From JAWKIJ01 sp041394325 (GTDB taxonomy: Bacteria; Actinomycetota; Acidimicrobiia; Acidimicrobiales; Microtrichaceae): a DNA stretch of 64,000 nucleotides. Of this stretch, positions 43,269 through 52,521 are shown one piece after another. Within the stretch, counting starts at the first letter, position 1. The number at the start of each line of letters is the position of its first letter. The translations under genes were made by a program, and so were the position numbers. The notes beneath the pieces were generated by a model that saw nothing but the letters and a program-made list of their open reading frames with translations, was not told the DNA's origin and ran no database searches. The stretch lies in NCBI GenBank assembly GCA_041394325.1, contig JAWKIJ010000001.1, positions 1,550,001-1,614,000 of the forward strand, read 5' to 3'.

Positions 43269-44384
43269 ATGAACTTCGCCTTCTCCGAGGAACAGGAGGA
43301 GCTCCGCAAGGTCGTGCGGGACTTCCTCAACGCCAAGTCGTCCGAGGCCACCGTCCGTGAGCTGATGGAGACCGAACAGGGCTACGACCTCGCGGTCTGG
43401 TCCCAGATGGGTGAGCAGATGGGGCTCCAGGGGCTGATCATCCCCGAGGAGTTCGGGGGATCCGGTTACGGCTACGTCGAACTGATCGTCGTCCTCGAGG
43501 AGATGGGACGTCGACTGCTCTGCGCCCCCTACTTCGCCACGGTCGCGTTGGCGGCCAACACCCTGCTGCACAGTGGCGACGAGGCGGCGAAGGCCGCACA
43601 CCTCCCGGGCATCGCCTCCGGTGAGACCATCGCGACGCTTGCCTTCACCGAGCAGAACGGTCGTTGGGACGAGACCGGGATCACCGTCGAGGCCACGGCC
43701 TCCGGCGACGGCTACACGATCTCGGGCGAGAAGATGTACGTCCTGGACGGGACGATCGCCAACCTCGTGCTGGTCGCCGCGCGGACCGCCGCCGGTGTGG
43801 GCATCTTTGCCGTCAAGGGCGACGCGGCGGGCCTCACCGCCGAGTCGTTGTCCACGATGGACCAGACGCGAAAGCAGGCCCGCTTGACATTCGACAAGGT
43901 ACCGGCAGAGCTGGTGGGCGAGGAGGGCAAGGGTTGGGACGTGCTGTCGCGGGTGCTCGACCTCGCTGCGGTCGCGCTCGCGGCCGAGCAGGTCGGCGGT
44001 GCCCAGGAGTGCCTCGAGATGGCCGTCCAGTACGCGAAGGACCGCGTTCAGTTCGGTCGGCCGATCGGCTCCTTCCAGGCCATCAAGCACAAGTGCGCCG
44101 ACATGTTGTTGGAGGTCGAGTCCGCGAAGTCCGCCGCGTACTACGCGGGATGGTGCGCGTCGGAACTCAACGACGAACTCCCCTCCGTGGCCTGCCTGGC
44201 CAAGAGCTACTGCTCCGAGGCGTACTTCCACACGACGGCCGAGAACATCCAGATCCACGGTGGTATCGGCTTCACCTGGGAACACCCCGCTCACCTCTAC
44301 TTCAAGCGGGCGAAGAGCTCGGAGCTGTTCCTCGGCGACCCGACCTATCACCGCGAGTTGCTCGCACAGCGCATCGGAATCTGA
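43269..44384 (+). CDS. Acyl-CoA dehydrogenase
   Basis: 371 aa from ATG 43269. MNFAFSEEQEELRKVVRDFL opening, LAFTEQNG (FAD-side strand) and IQIHGGIGFTWEHPAHLYFKR place it in the acyl-CoA dehydrogenase family, near the FadE/IpdE-type enzymes of actinobacteria. The usual catalytic Glu region cannot be pinned down with certainty, which is common in heteromeric subgroups. It oxidises an acyl-CoA to the enoyl-CoA with an FAD. It stands alone. Confidence 0.85.
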   Translation: MNFAFSEEQEELRKVVRDFLNAKSSEATVRELMETEQGYDLAVWSQMGEQMGLQGLIIPEEFGGSGYGYVELIVVLEEMGRRLLCAPYFATVALAANTLLHSGDEAAKAAHLPGIASGETIATLAFTEQNGRWDETGITVEATASGDGYTISGEKMYVLDGTIANLVLVAARTAAGVGIFAVKGDAAGLTAESLSTMDQTRKQARLTFDKVPAELVGEEGKGWDVLSRVLDLAAVALAAEQVGGAQECLEMAVQYAKDRVQFGRPIGSFQAIKHKCADMLLEVESAKSAAYYAGWCASELNDELPSVACLAKSYCSEAYFHTTAENIQIHGGIGFTWEHPAHLYFKRAKSSELFLGDPTYHRELLAQRIGI

Positions 44385-44410
44385 GCGGCCGTTCGCGGTC
44401 GCGTCGTCGG

Positions 44411-44439
44411 ACCGCCCGGTGGCACCGGTCGGGGGCGGT
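44411..44439. terminator. Bidirectional terminator-like hairpin
   Basis: ACCGCCC (44411-44417) pairs with GGGCGGT (44433-44439), with a secondary CCGGTGGCACCGG between. It lies between the convergent acyl-CoA dehydrogenase and MFS genes. Confidence 0.5.
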
Positions 44440-45859
44440 CAGCCGTCGGCCTGGCCGACCCCGTCGCGTGCGGTCGGCGAGGCCCCATCGGCCGGCTCGC
44501 CCACCGGTCGGCCGGGATGTGGCGCACCGGTGACCGGCCGCTCCTCCTCGTCGGAGCCGTGGAGGTGGCGATGGCGCTGCGGGTTGGGAGCGGTGTGCAC
44601 CGGCATGTCGTCGATGTGGGGAACGGCTCGGCGGTCCTTCCCCGCGGTGAGGTAGGCCGCGACTCCGGCGATCGCCGTCGCCATCGCCACGACGAACCAC
44701 ATCAGCGACGCGTCGGTGCGTCGATACAGGCTCGGCGACACCAGGGCGGCGGTCATCGAGCCGATCGCGTAGATCGCCTCATACGCTCCCTGCCCCGCCC
44801 CGGTGAGACCCAGCGGCAGGGTCCCGGCGGCGACCCCGGCCTGGCCCGCCGTGTACACGACGGCGAAGCAGATCGCGGCGATCGCACCCAACGCGGCGAT
44901 CCCCACGAGGTTCCGCGTGAGGCCGAAGCCGACGACGACGACTGCCCCCGCCAGGAGGGCCGTGCTGCCGCAGCGGATGGGCCCCAGCCGGTCGACGAGC
45001 CTGCCGGCGGATGGCATGGCCAGTACGAGGGGGACGAACAACACCCCCATCACCAGCATGATCGCCCCTTCCCGGCCACCGAGGTCGCGGATGAAGCGCG
45101 ACGCGATCGCGTCGAAGGTGCCGATCAGTGCGGCGAACCCGAGGCCTACGAGGATCCCGGCCCGCGCCAGCGGGATCCGGAGTACGGCTCGCACCTCGGC
45201 GGTGCCCGGGTGCGACTCGTGGACGTCGGGTTCCTTGATGAGGGTGGCGATGGGGCCCACCACGAGCAGGAGGAGGGCGAACACGAGGAACGGGAAGTGC
45301 GGCGCCCGGATGGCGTCGTGCAGCACGTCGCTGCCGACACCGACCGGTCGACCGTCGCCGTAGGCGTCGAGGATGCGGAACGAATGCGGCGGTGACACCA
45401 GCCACTTGATGCCGAGCGCGATCGGCATGCCGATCAGGAAGCCACCGATGTCCGCAGCCCCCGCAAGTGAGATGGCGGCGCCGGGGTTGGACGGGTTGTT
45501 CGACAGGATCGCCCGTCGCGCGGACGGGATGAAGGTGCCGGATCCGAGGCCGACGAACGCCCGTGCGGTAATGAATTCCCACAACGTGGTCGAGCGCCAG
45601 AACCAGATCATGCCGAAGGCGGCGGTAGGAGCCCGAACCACAGCAACTTCCGTGTGTGGCCGCGGTCGGCGAAGCGCGACAGGCCGAGTTGGCCCACCAA
45701 CGCCGCCGGGAAGGCGGCGGCGGCGATGAAGCCGAGTTGGCTGTCGGTGATCTGCGGATGCGACGCCTGGAGGTCGGCCAGGAGGCCGAGAATGGCTCCG
45801 TATCCCATCGACTCCGCGGCGATCGCGACGAGAAGCGGCGCGTTCGTCCGGGACTTCAC
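44439..45859 (-). CDS. MFS transporter (one frameshift)
   Basis: About 473 aa after restoring one G in the CCC run 45632-45634. The first 80 residues (MGYGAILGLLADLQ, FPAALVGQLGLSRFADRGHTRK, the motif-A-like loop) are in one frame; the rest (AFGMIWFWRSTTLWEF, GLGSGTFIPSARRAIL) in the next. Twelve helices are expected. The substrate is unknown. TAGAGT lies 9 nt before GTG 45859. The C-terminal 60 residues are hydrophilic and rich in His, Pro and Glu. Confidence 0.78.
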
Positions 45860-45868
45860 AGGCCCATG

Positions 45869-45874
45869 ACTCTA
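45869..45874 (-). promoter_or_regulatory. Leaderless -10 box (TAGAGT)
   Basis: On the minus strand TAGAGT is followed by 9 nt and GTG 45859 of the MFS gene; the spacing is at the long end of this set. Confidence 0.4.
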
Positions 45875-45954
45875 GGAGGAGACTCGTGTCGCCGAGGTGC
45901 GCCGCTCGGCCGCCGGCGACCGACCCTGGGGCAGGGCGCCCACCGGCGCGGCGG

Positions 45955-45960
45955 TAGCGT
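45955..45960 (+). promoter_or_regulatory. Leaderless -10 box (TAGCGT)
   Basis: TAGCGT is followed by 6 nt and GTG 45967. Confidence 0.5.
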
Positions 45961-45966
45961 CGAGCC

Positions 45967-46395
45967 GTGATCTGGATGTGGGTGGTGCTGTGCGCCGTCG
46001 CCGACTTCGTCATCGCGGCCGTGGCCGTGGGCGCTGTCGTCGCGAAGCAGTCTCGCAAGGCGCTCCCCGCGATGTACGACCTGAACGACGCGGTCGACTT
46101 CGTGGCGGACCGGCTGCCGCCGGAGGACGCGGCCCTGTTGACCTATGACGACGTGCGGCAGGTGTTGTTGTGGCATCTGGAGTTCCTGCAGCGTGAGGGG
46201 ATCGCGAGCTACGCGGCGGATCAGCCTCGTGCCGAGAACCTCGTCGTGGTGAGCGACGACAAGCCCCTCGGCTACCTGCTGGGGAAGGTCGACGACTCCG
46301 AGATGGACCTCACCGACGAGCAGATCGCGGCCATCCTCGACCGGGAGCGGGAGTACTACCGTCGAATCGGGGCGTTCGGACCGGTGGTGCGCTGA
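45967..46395 (+). CDS. Single-helix membrane protein of unknown function
   Basis: 142 aa. One N-terminal membrane helix (WVVLCAVADFVIAAVAVGAVVA) is followed by a soluble, acidic domain (DDVRQVLLWHLEFLQREGI, DEQIAAILDREREYYRRIG). I do not recognise the family. The domain has the look of a small helical bundle. TAGCGT is 6 nt upstream of GTG 45967. Confidence 0.6.
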   Translation: MIWMWVVLCAVADFVIAAVAVGAVVAKQSRKALPAMYDLNDAVDFVADRLPPEDAALLTYDDVRQVLLWHLEFLQREGIASYAADQPRAENLVVVSDDKPLGYLLGKVDDSEMDLTDEQIAAILDREREYYRRIGAFGPVVR

Positions 46396-46471
46396 TCCGT
46401 CCGGCGATGGGGAGGAGGATGCCGAGGACCGGTGCCGAGGGCCGGTTCCGGGGCCCGTCCTCGAAGGCTTC

Positions 46472-46477
46472 TAACAT
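46472..46477 (+). promoter_or_regulatory. Leaderless -10 box (TAACAT)
   Basis: TAACAT is followed by 6 nt and ATG 46484. Confidence 0.5.
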
Positions 46478-46483
46478 CGGGGC

Positions 46484-46705
46484 ATGCATCGCTTGGGAAA
46501 GTTCGAGCACAACCGGTTCGTCGGTGACAAGCGCTCGCAGGTCGTCTACGACATCGACGAACTCGATGAGCAGTACCAGCCCTTGATCGACGACCTTCTG
46601 GCGGCCGAGACGTACCTGTGCTTCGGTCCCGACACACTCGCCGAGGCCCGCAACCGTGGCTATCGGCTGTTCGCACCGCAGCGCCCGAAGGTCGTGGCCG
46701 ACTGA
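46484..46705 (+). CDS. Small soluble protein of unknown function
   Basis: 73 aa. HRLGKFEHNRFVGDKRSQVVYDID and LIDDLLAAETYLCFGPD give a compact alpha/beta protein with no motif I recognise. Clear codon bias and a leaderless promoter (TAACAT 6 nt upstream) support it as a real gene. Confidence 0.6.
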   Translation: MHRLGKFEHNRFVGDKRSQVVYDIDELDEQYQPLIDDLLAAETYLCFGPDTLAEARNRGYRLFAPQRPKVVAD

Positions 46706-46782
46706 GCCCCCGACTCCGTCGACGCGCGCTCGGCCCGTTCGGGGGGGACGGTTAGGTGGCGCCCTCGCCCGCGACCCCGTCG

Positions 46783-47550
46783 ATGACCGAGCTCGTCGAC
46801 GTGGGTGGCTATCGCCTCGGCACCCATCTGGCACACCCGGACCTGCTGTTGGACAGCCGGCCGGGAGTGGTCCTTTGCCACGGCTTTCCCGTTCGTGGGC
46901 GCGAGTCGCCCGCGTCGGGATTGTCGTTTCCCGAGCTTGCCGACCGCATCGCACGAGATCTCGGATGGACGGCGTTGGCCTTCAACTTTCGTGGCTGTGG
47001 ACTGTCCGACGGTGACTTCTCGGTCGACGCATGGTGGGCCGACATCGTCGCGGCCGCACGTCACGTCCTGGCCCAGGGTGCCCGACGGGTGTGGCTCGTC
47101 GGTTTTGGAACCGGAGGCCTGCTCGCGTTGCGCGCCGCCGTCGAGATGAAGGAGGTCCAGGGGGTCGCCAGCGCTGCCGCACCCGCCGACCTGAGGGACT
47201 GGGCACGTCACCCGCGACAGCTCCTCGACGAGTCGCGGCGTGTCGGCGTCGTGAAGACCGAGGGCTTTCCGGCGCGCTTCGGCGACTGGGCCGCCGAGTT
47301 GGCGATCGACGCCGCCGACGCGGCGCAACTGCTCGCACCGCGTCCACTCCTGGTGCTCCACGGCGAGATGGACGACCTGGTCCCCAACTTCGACGGGCGG
47401 ACCATCGCGGACGCCCACGGCGATGCGGAGTTGAGGATCCTTCCGGGTGGTGGCCACGAGCTGCGCCACGATCCGCGGGCGGTCGCGATCCTCATGGGTT
47501 GGCTCAGCCGGATGAACGACGACGCCACCCTGGCGCAGTTCACGGACTGA
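46783..47550 (+). CDS. Alpha/beta hydrolase with Gly in place of the nucleophile
   Basis: 255 aa from ATG 46783; GTG 46756 is an alternative. VVLCHGFPVRGRES and AFNFRGCGLSDG are typical of the fold. The nucleophile elbow reads VGFGTGG, so the usual Ser (GFSxGG) is Gly (GGA). HGEMDDLVP supplies Asp and GGGHELRHDP His. The protein may be non-catalytic or may act without a covalent intermediate. It ends 5 nt before the SNF2 gene. Confidence 0.72.
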   Translation: MTELVDVGGYRLGTHLAHPDLLLDSRPGVVLCHGFPVRGRESPASGLSFPELADRIARDLGWTALAFNFRGCGLSDGDFSVDAWWADIVAAARHVLAQGARRVWLVGFGTGGLLALRAAVEMKEVQGVASAAAPADLRDWARHPRQLLDESRRVGVVKTEGFPARFGDWAAELAIDAADAAQLLAPRPLLVLHGEMDDLVPNFDGRTIADAHGDAELRILPGGGHELRHDPRAVAILMGWLSRMNDDATLAQFTD

Positions 47551-47555
47551 GCGAG

Positions 47556-50504
47556 GTGGAGTCCACCCCGGGTGCAGCGCCGCCGCGCAGGGCTTCGGTC
47601 CTGAGTGACGGCCGGGAGTTGACGATGCTTCCTCCCGATCGCCACGCGGACGGATCCGTCGCGGTGCCCCGTGCGTTCGAGGCGGCCGTGTGGCGCAGCG
47701 GTGAGCGAGCCGGGGTGTGGCCCCCCCTCGCACCCGGCGCGGCGCGCATGGAGTCGGCGACCGACGCGGTCGAGGTGGCGGTCGTGTGTGACAGCGGTGG
47801 GCCGACCACCGTCGACGCGACGAGGATGCCGATCGCCCGTGTGATCGAGCCTCTCCTCGCGCCACCCGATCGGGATCGGGGGAGCAGGGCGTTGAGCGTG
47901 AGCGCCGACGCATGGCGTCGGCTGCTCGAGTGGACGCTCGAGCAGATCGCCCACGGACGGATCGAACCGACGACCACCACCGAGGGGATGGACCGGTGGT
48001 CGCTGACGGCTGTCGAGGGCCGCGAACGCCACACTCGTGATCGCCTGGTCGCAGATCTTCCATTGCCCGCATACGCCGTGGTGCTGGCCGGGGTGCCGTC
48101 GCGGGTACCCACGGCGGGCCAGGCCGCCCGCTGGTTCGTCGATGGAGTCGTGGACTCATTCGTTCGGACCGCTGCCGCACCGCTCGTGCTCGGCCACGAC
48201 GCCTACGCCGGCCAGACGCCGGTGATCGTCACCGGTTGGGGATTCGGCCGGCCGGCCGACGACCTCGGCGTGCAACCGGCCGTGGGCCTGCGGATCGTTC
48301 CTCCCCGCCTCGCGGGTGGGCTTGCCGAAGCCGTGGTACAGCTCCGCGACCCGGCCTCGTCGGCGGGCTCGATGACCGCGCGTGAGTTGTGGTCCGCTCT
48401 GGGCGCTCGTGACGCTCTGCCGGACTGGCTCGGCCGCGATCCGGCGGCGGCGCTGTTGGGCGTCCTGCACCGATCGGTGGGGGTGTGGCCGGGCCTGGCG
48501 GTCCTGCTCGAACAGCGGGAGCCGTCGTCGATGACTCTGGCCGACACCGAGGTGGTGGCGTTGCTGGGGCCGCTCGGCGCCGAACTCGCTTCGGTGGGAT
48601 TGGAGGTACTGGTTCCCGATGGCTGGCTGAGACGGTGGACCATGTCGGCGACCGTCGACGGTCTCGCCGGTGCCGCCATCAACCCGTTGACAGCGGCGAA
48701 CCCTCCGACGGTTGGCCCGCGTATGGACCTGTCGAGCGTCGCGACGCTGACGTGGCGTGCCGAACTGGACGGTGAGCCCCTCACCGACGAGGAGTTGGAC
48801 GTACTCGCGGAGGCGGCCCGTCCGCTGGTCCGGCTCCGGGGTCGTTGGGCGGTCGTGGACCGACGATTGTTCGATCGGCTGGGCCGATCCGACGAGTTGT
48901 CGTTGGCCGACGCACTGGGAGCCGCGCTCAGCGGTTCGATCGTGATCGACGACCGACCCACCCGCGTCGATCTTGCGGAGTCGATCGACGCGCTCGCCCG
49001 ACGGCTCCGCGACCTCGCTCGGTCGACCGCGGACCGGGGAGCCGGGCGCCCCGAGGACGGCGAGCTCGCTCGGTGGGCGGTTCCGGCGTCGCTGGAGGCG
49101 ACGCTCCGGCCCTACCAGCGACGGGGTGCCGGGTGGCTCGATGAGCTCACGCGTCTGGGCTTCGGCGCCCTGCTGGCCGACGACATGGGTCTCGGGAAGA
49201 CGATCCAGGTGCTCGCACTCGTCCTGGCATGGCGCGAGCGCGAGCGATCGCTCCCGCCGGTTCTCGTCGTGTGCCCCACCTCGGTGGTGGAGAACTGGCG
49301 CCGCGAGGTGGCGCGGTTCGCTCCGAGTCTTCCCGTCCGCACCTACGTGGGGCCCGACCGCGAGCTCAGTGGGCTCGCCCCGGCCGAGATCGTGGTCACG
49401 AGCTACGGGATCGCACGTCGTGACGTCACCCGCCTTGCGGCCGTGGAGTGGTCGCTCGTCGTCGCCGACGAGGCACAGAACATCAAGAACCACGAGTCGG
49501 TCACCGCGCGGGCCATGCGTCGCATCGGCCCCGGTGCGTCGAGGGTCGCGTTGACCGGTACCCCGGTGCAGAACCGTCTCGCCGACCTGTGGTCGTTGCT
49601 GGACTGGACCTCGCCCGGGCTCCTCGGTCCTCTGGGCCGATTCCAACGCGACGTCGCGATCCCGATCGAGCGTGACGGCGACGACATGGTCGCAGCTCGG
49701 CTCGCCGCGATGGTCAGCCCCTTCGTGATGCGACGTCACAAGGACGACCCCGAGGTCGCGCCCGATCTCCCGCCCAAGACCGAGACGGACCACTTCACCG
49801 CCCTGACCGCCGAGCAGGCCGGGCTCTACCGCGAGGCGTCCCGCTCCATAATGGGCGAGGTCGCCGACGCATCGGGGATCGCCCGCCGTGGGCTGGTCCT
49901 CAAGTTGATCACCGCCCTCAAGCAGATCTGCAACCACCCGGCGCACTACCTGGGCGACGACGGTCGACTCTCGGGGCGCTCGGGCAAGTTGGAGGCGTTC
50001 GACGAGCTGATCACCGCCATCACCGAGGCCGGCGACTCGACCCTGGTGTTCACCCAGTACGTGGCGATGGCCCGTTTGCTCGAACGTCGGCTCGCCGAGC
50101 TCGGGATCGACTCGGGACTACTGCTCGGCGAGACGCCGCACCGTCGAAGGAGCGTGCTGGTCGACCGATTCCAGGAGGGCGCCTTCCCGGTGTTCGTCAT
50201 CTCGCTCCACGCCGGTGGGACCGGGCTCAACCTGGTGCGGGCGACCCATGTCGTCCACTACGACCGATGGTGGAATCCGGCGGTCGAGCAACAGGCGTCC
50301 GATCGTGCGTGGCGCATCGGTCAGGACCGTCCGGTGCAGATCCACCGGCTCGTCGCGGAGGGAACCCTCGAAGAGCGGATCGGTGACCTTCTGGCGGCGA
50401 AGGCACGACTCGCGCAGTCGGTGGTCGGCGGTGCCGAGTCGTGGGCCGGCGAACTCACCGACGACGAGCTCCGCGAACTGATCTCTTTGGGCGGGGCCCG
50501 CTGA
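47556..50504 (+). CDS. SNF2-family DNA-dependent ATPase
   Basis: 982 aa from GTG 47556; ATG 47625 is an alternative. The N-terminal half (to about residue 510) is the bacterial SNF2-associated region. The ATPase domains follow: LADDMGLGKTIQVL (Walker A, about 541), VADEAQNIKN (DEAQ box), SLHAGGTGLNL and HYDRWWNPAVEQQASDRAWRIGQ-type helicase motifs V and VI (I quote DRAWRIGQ). Such proteins move on double-stranded DNA and remodel protein-DNA complexes. The stop overlaps the SWIM-gene start as TGATG. Confidence 0.88.
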   Translation: MESTPGAAPPRRASVLSDGRELTMLPPDRHADGSVAVPRAFEAAVWRSGERAGVWPPLAPGAARMESATDAVEVAVVCDSGGPTTVDATRMPIARVIEPLLAPPDRDRGSRALSVSADAWRRLLEWTLEQIAHGRIEPTTTTEGMDRWSLTAVEGRERHTRDRLVADLPLPAYAVVLAGVPSRVPTAGQAARWFVDGVVDSFVRTAAAPLVLGHDAYAGQTPVIVTGWGFGRPADDLGVQPAVGLRIVPPRLAGGLAEAVVQLRDPASSAGSMTARELWSALGARDALPDWLGRDPAAALLGVLHRSVGVWPGLAVLLEQREPSSMTLADTEVVALLGPLGAELASVGLEVLVPDGWLRRWTMSATVDGLAGAAINPLTAANPPTVGPRMDLSSVATLTWRAELDGEPLTDEELDVLAEAARPLVRLRGRWAVVDRRLFDRLGRSDELSLADALGAALSGSIVIDDRPTRVDLAESIDALARRLRDLARSTADRGAGRPEDGELARWAVPASLEATLRPYQRRGAGWLDELTRLGFGALLADDMGLGKTIQVLALVLAWRERERSLPPVLVVCPTSVVENWRREVARFAPSLPVRTYVGPDRELSGLAPAEIVVTSYGIARRDVTRLAAVEWSLVVADEAQNIKNHESVTARAMRRIGPGASRVALTGTPVQNRLADLWSLLDWTSPGLLGPLGRFQRDVAIPIERDGDDMVAARLAAMVSPFVMRRHKDDPEVAPDLPPKTETDHFTALTAEQAGLYREASRSIMGEVADASGIARRGLVLKLITALKQICNHPAHYLGDDGRLSGRSGKLEAFDELITAITEAGDSTLVFTQYVAMARLLERRLAELGIDSGLLLGETPHRRRSVLVDRFQEGAFPVFVISLHAGGTGLNLVRATHVVHYDRWWNPAVEQQASDRAWRIGQDRPVQIHRLVAEGTLEERIGDLLAAKARLAQSVVGGAESWAGELTDDELRELISLGGAR

Positions 50505-51850
50505 TGGTGTCCTCCGCGTTCACCGGGACCTGGTGGGGGAGAGCATGGATCGAGGCGGTCGAGCGGTTGGGAGCCGACGACGAGGATCGCCTGGCGCAGG
50601 GACGAGTGATCGCGAGGACCGGACGTGTCGAGGGCCTGCGGGTCGCGGTCGGCCGAGTCACCGCCGCGATCCACGTCGACGAGTCGGGTCGGGCCACGAC
50701 CCCGAACCGGACGGGGGCGGACGGTTCTGCTGCCGCCTCGGGGCGACTGGAGCCGGCGTGGGAGGTGGCGACGCTCGACGAACCCACATGGCAACGGTTC
50801 TTCGCGGCGTGGGCGGAACACGGGACCCATGCGGCAGCTTTGTCGGTGGGCGAGCTCGATCCCAGGTTGATCTCCGACATGGCGACCGAGGGGGTATCGG
50901 TGGTTCCGTCGGCGGCGGATCTGGTAGCGGTGTGCCCGTGCGGGGACTCCGCGGCGGTGTGCAGCCACGCGGCAGCGGTTGCGTACGCGCTGGCCGCTCG
51001 ACTGGATCGTGACCCTCTCGTCCTCTCCGAGCTCCGTGGCCTCGGGCGCGACGTCGCCCGTTCGCGCCTGCTGCCGTCGGGTCGCTCCGCATCGGTCGAT
51101 GACGACATCGAGACCGTGACCGTGGACGAGCTCCTCGACTCCCTGGCCGGTGGCTCGACCGAACCTCCTGCCGCTGTCGATGGTCGGCGATCCGCGGTCG
51201 GAATCCCCGAGGTGACCGCGGACGGCGACACCTGGCGGCCGAGCCACACCCGACCCGGTCGTCTCGGGGTCCCGGCCGGTGCGCGGCGGTGGCGTGCGGG
51301 TTCGGACACCTGGCCCGTCGAGCAGGCCCCGGGTGGACCGTCCTTGCGCCTGCTCGAGGCGATGATCGACGACGCCGCCGAGCGCGCGTGGGCGACGCTG
51401 CACGACGGAGCGTCCAGCGGGCTCGCCGCCGACGTCCGGGGCGACCTCGCGCGTCGAGCGGCCGGAGCGGACCGGGACGCCGTCGAGTGGCTGGCCGAGC
51501 GATCCGGGCAGTCACCCGACGCGTTGCACCGATGGGCGCGGGCTTGGAGGATCGGTGGTGACGATGCCGTCGCGGTCGTCGCCGACGAGGACTCGTGGGT
51601 GCTCGACCAGGACCGCCTCGCCGCCGGCCGCGACGAGTTGGTCGACGCGGGGATCGCCAAACGGTCGATCGCCCTCAGCTACGACAGCCTCGGGATGCCG
51701 GGCGACGTGAAGGTCGTGATCGGCCCGGACGGTCGTTGGTACCGGTTGCGGATGCTCCTCACCCGGGGCGCGACGCGGCGACACTTCGAACTCCTGGGCG
51801 CCCCGTCGCCGGACATCGCGGACGTGGTCGAGCTCGACACGATTCCCTGA
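50504..51850 (+). CDS. SWIM zinc-finger protein partner of SNF2
   Basis: 448 aa from ATG 50504. The SWIM finger is CPCGDSAAVCSHAAAVAYAL (residues about 144-163; Cys-x-Cys-x-Cys-x-His type). WGRAWIEAVERL, the N-terminal opening, is usual for the bacterial SWIM proteins paired with SNF2 enzymes. The remainder has a long acidic/helical linker and a C-terminal domain of unknown role. Translational coupling implies a complex. Confidence 0.85.
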   Translation: MVSSAFTGTWWGRAWIEAVERLGADDEDRLAQGRVIARTGRVEGLRVAVGRVTAAIHVDESGRATTPNRTGADGSAAASGRLEPAWEVATLDEPTWQRFFAAWAEHGTHAAALSVGELDPRLISDMATEGVSVVPSAADLVAVCPCGDSAAVCSHAAAVAYALAARLDRDPLVLSELRGLGRDVARSRLLPSGRSASVDDDIETVTVDELLDSLAGGSTEPPAAVDGRRSAVGIPEVTADGDTWRPSHTRPGRLGVPAGARRWRAGSDTWPVEQAPGGPSLRLLEAMIDDAAERAWATLHDGASSGLAADVRGDLARRAAGADRDAVEWLAERSGQSPDALHRWARAWRIGGDDAVAVVADEDSWVLDQDRLAAGRDELVDAGIAKRSIALSYDSLGMPGDVKVVIGPDGRWYRLRMLLTRGATRRHFELLGAPSPDIADVVELDTIP

Positions 51851-51886
51851 GGTGGTCCGTCGGCGCCGGCTCGGTCGGTGTGACGT

Positions 51887-52492
51887 TCAGGGCTGGTCGC
51901 GCTTGGTCTTCCTGGCGGCCTTCATCGCCTTCTTCCAATCACGAACGGCCTGAAGGCTCAGCTCGTCGGCGACGTCGGCGACGGATCGGGGTTGTGCGTC
52001 CCCGAAGGGATCGGCGGCCTCCTCCCAACCAGCGGGTCGCACTCCGAGGCGTTTGCCGAGGATCGCCACGAAGATCCGGGCCTTTTCGTCGCCGTAGCCG
52101 GGGATCTCCCGGAGGCGCCGGTACACCTCGGCGCCGGTGCGGACGCGTTTCCAGATCCTGGAGGCGTCGCCGCCGTAGTGCTCCTCGACGTGGGCGCACG
52201 CGTCCCAGATCCGTCGTCCCATCGAGGCGGGAAATCGATGGATAGCGGGCTTCGTGCAACACAGCGCGACGAAGGCGTCGCGGTCCATCGCCGCGATCGC
52301 ACCGGCGTCGAGCCGGCCGTCCGCGGTGGCAGGTAGGCGGTCCCGCAGGGTGGCGGGGCCCCTGAACGCCCATTCCATCGGTACCTGCTGGTCCAGCAGC
52401 ATGCCGATGAGTAGTGCGAGAGGGTCACGGACCAGGAGACGGTCGGCGTCGAGGTCGCCGGTGATCGGGATGCGCTTGGTCGCCGTGGCCAT
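51887..52492 (-). CDS. HhH-GPD base-excision repair protein
   Basis: 201 aa from ATG 52492. ALLIGMLLDQQVPMEWAFRGP and REIPGYGDEKARIFVAIL (helix-hairpin-helix) match the short HhH-GPD group of actinobacteria. No Fe-S cluster Cys motif is present. DNA lesion specificity is unknown. It converges on the SWIM gene across 36 nt. Confidence 0.8.
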   Translation of the reverse strand: MATATKRIPITGDLDADRLLVRDPLALLIGMLLDQQVPMEWAFRGPATLRDRLPATADGRLDAGAIAAMDRDAFVALCCTKPAIHRFPASMGRRIWDACAHVEEHYGGDASRIWKRVRTGAEVYRRLREIPGYGDEKARIFVAILGKRLGVRPAGWEEAADPFGDAQPRSVADVADELSLQAVRDWKKAMKAARKTKRDQP

Positions 52493-52521
52493 GCGAGCAG
52501 TCTTGCCGCGTCGGCCCGTGC

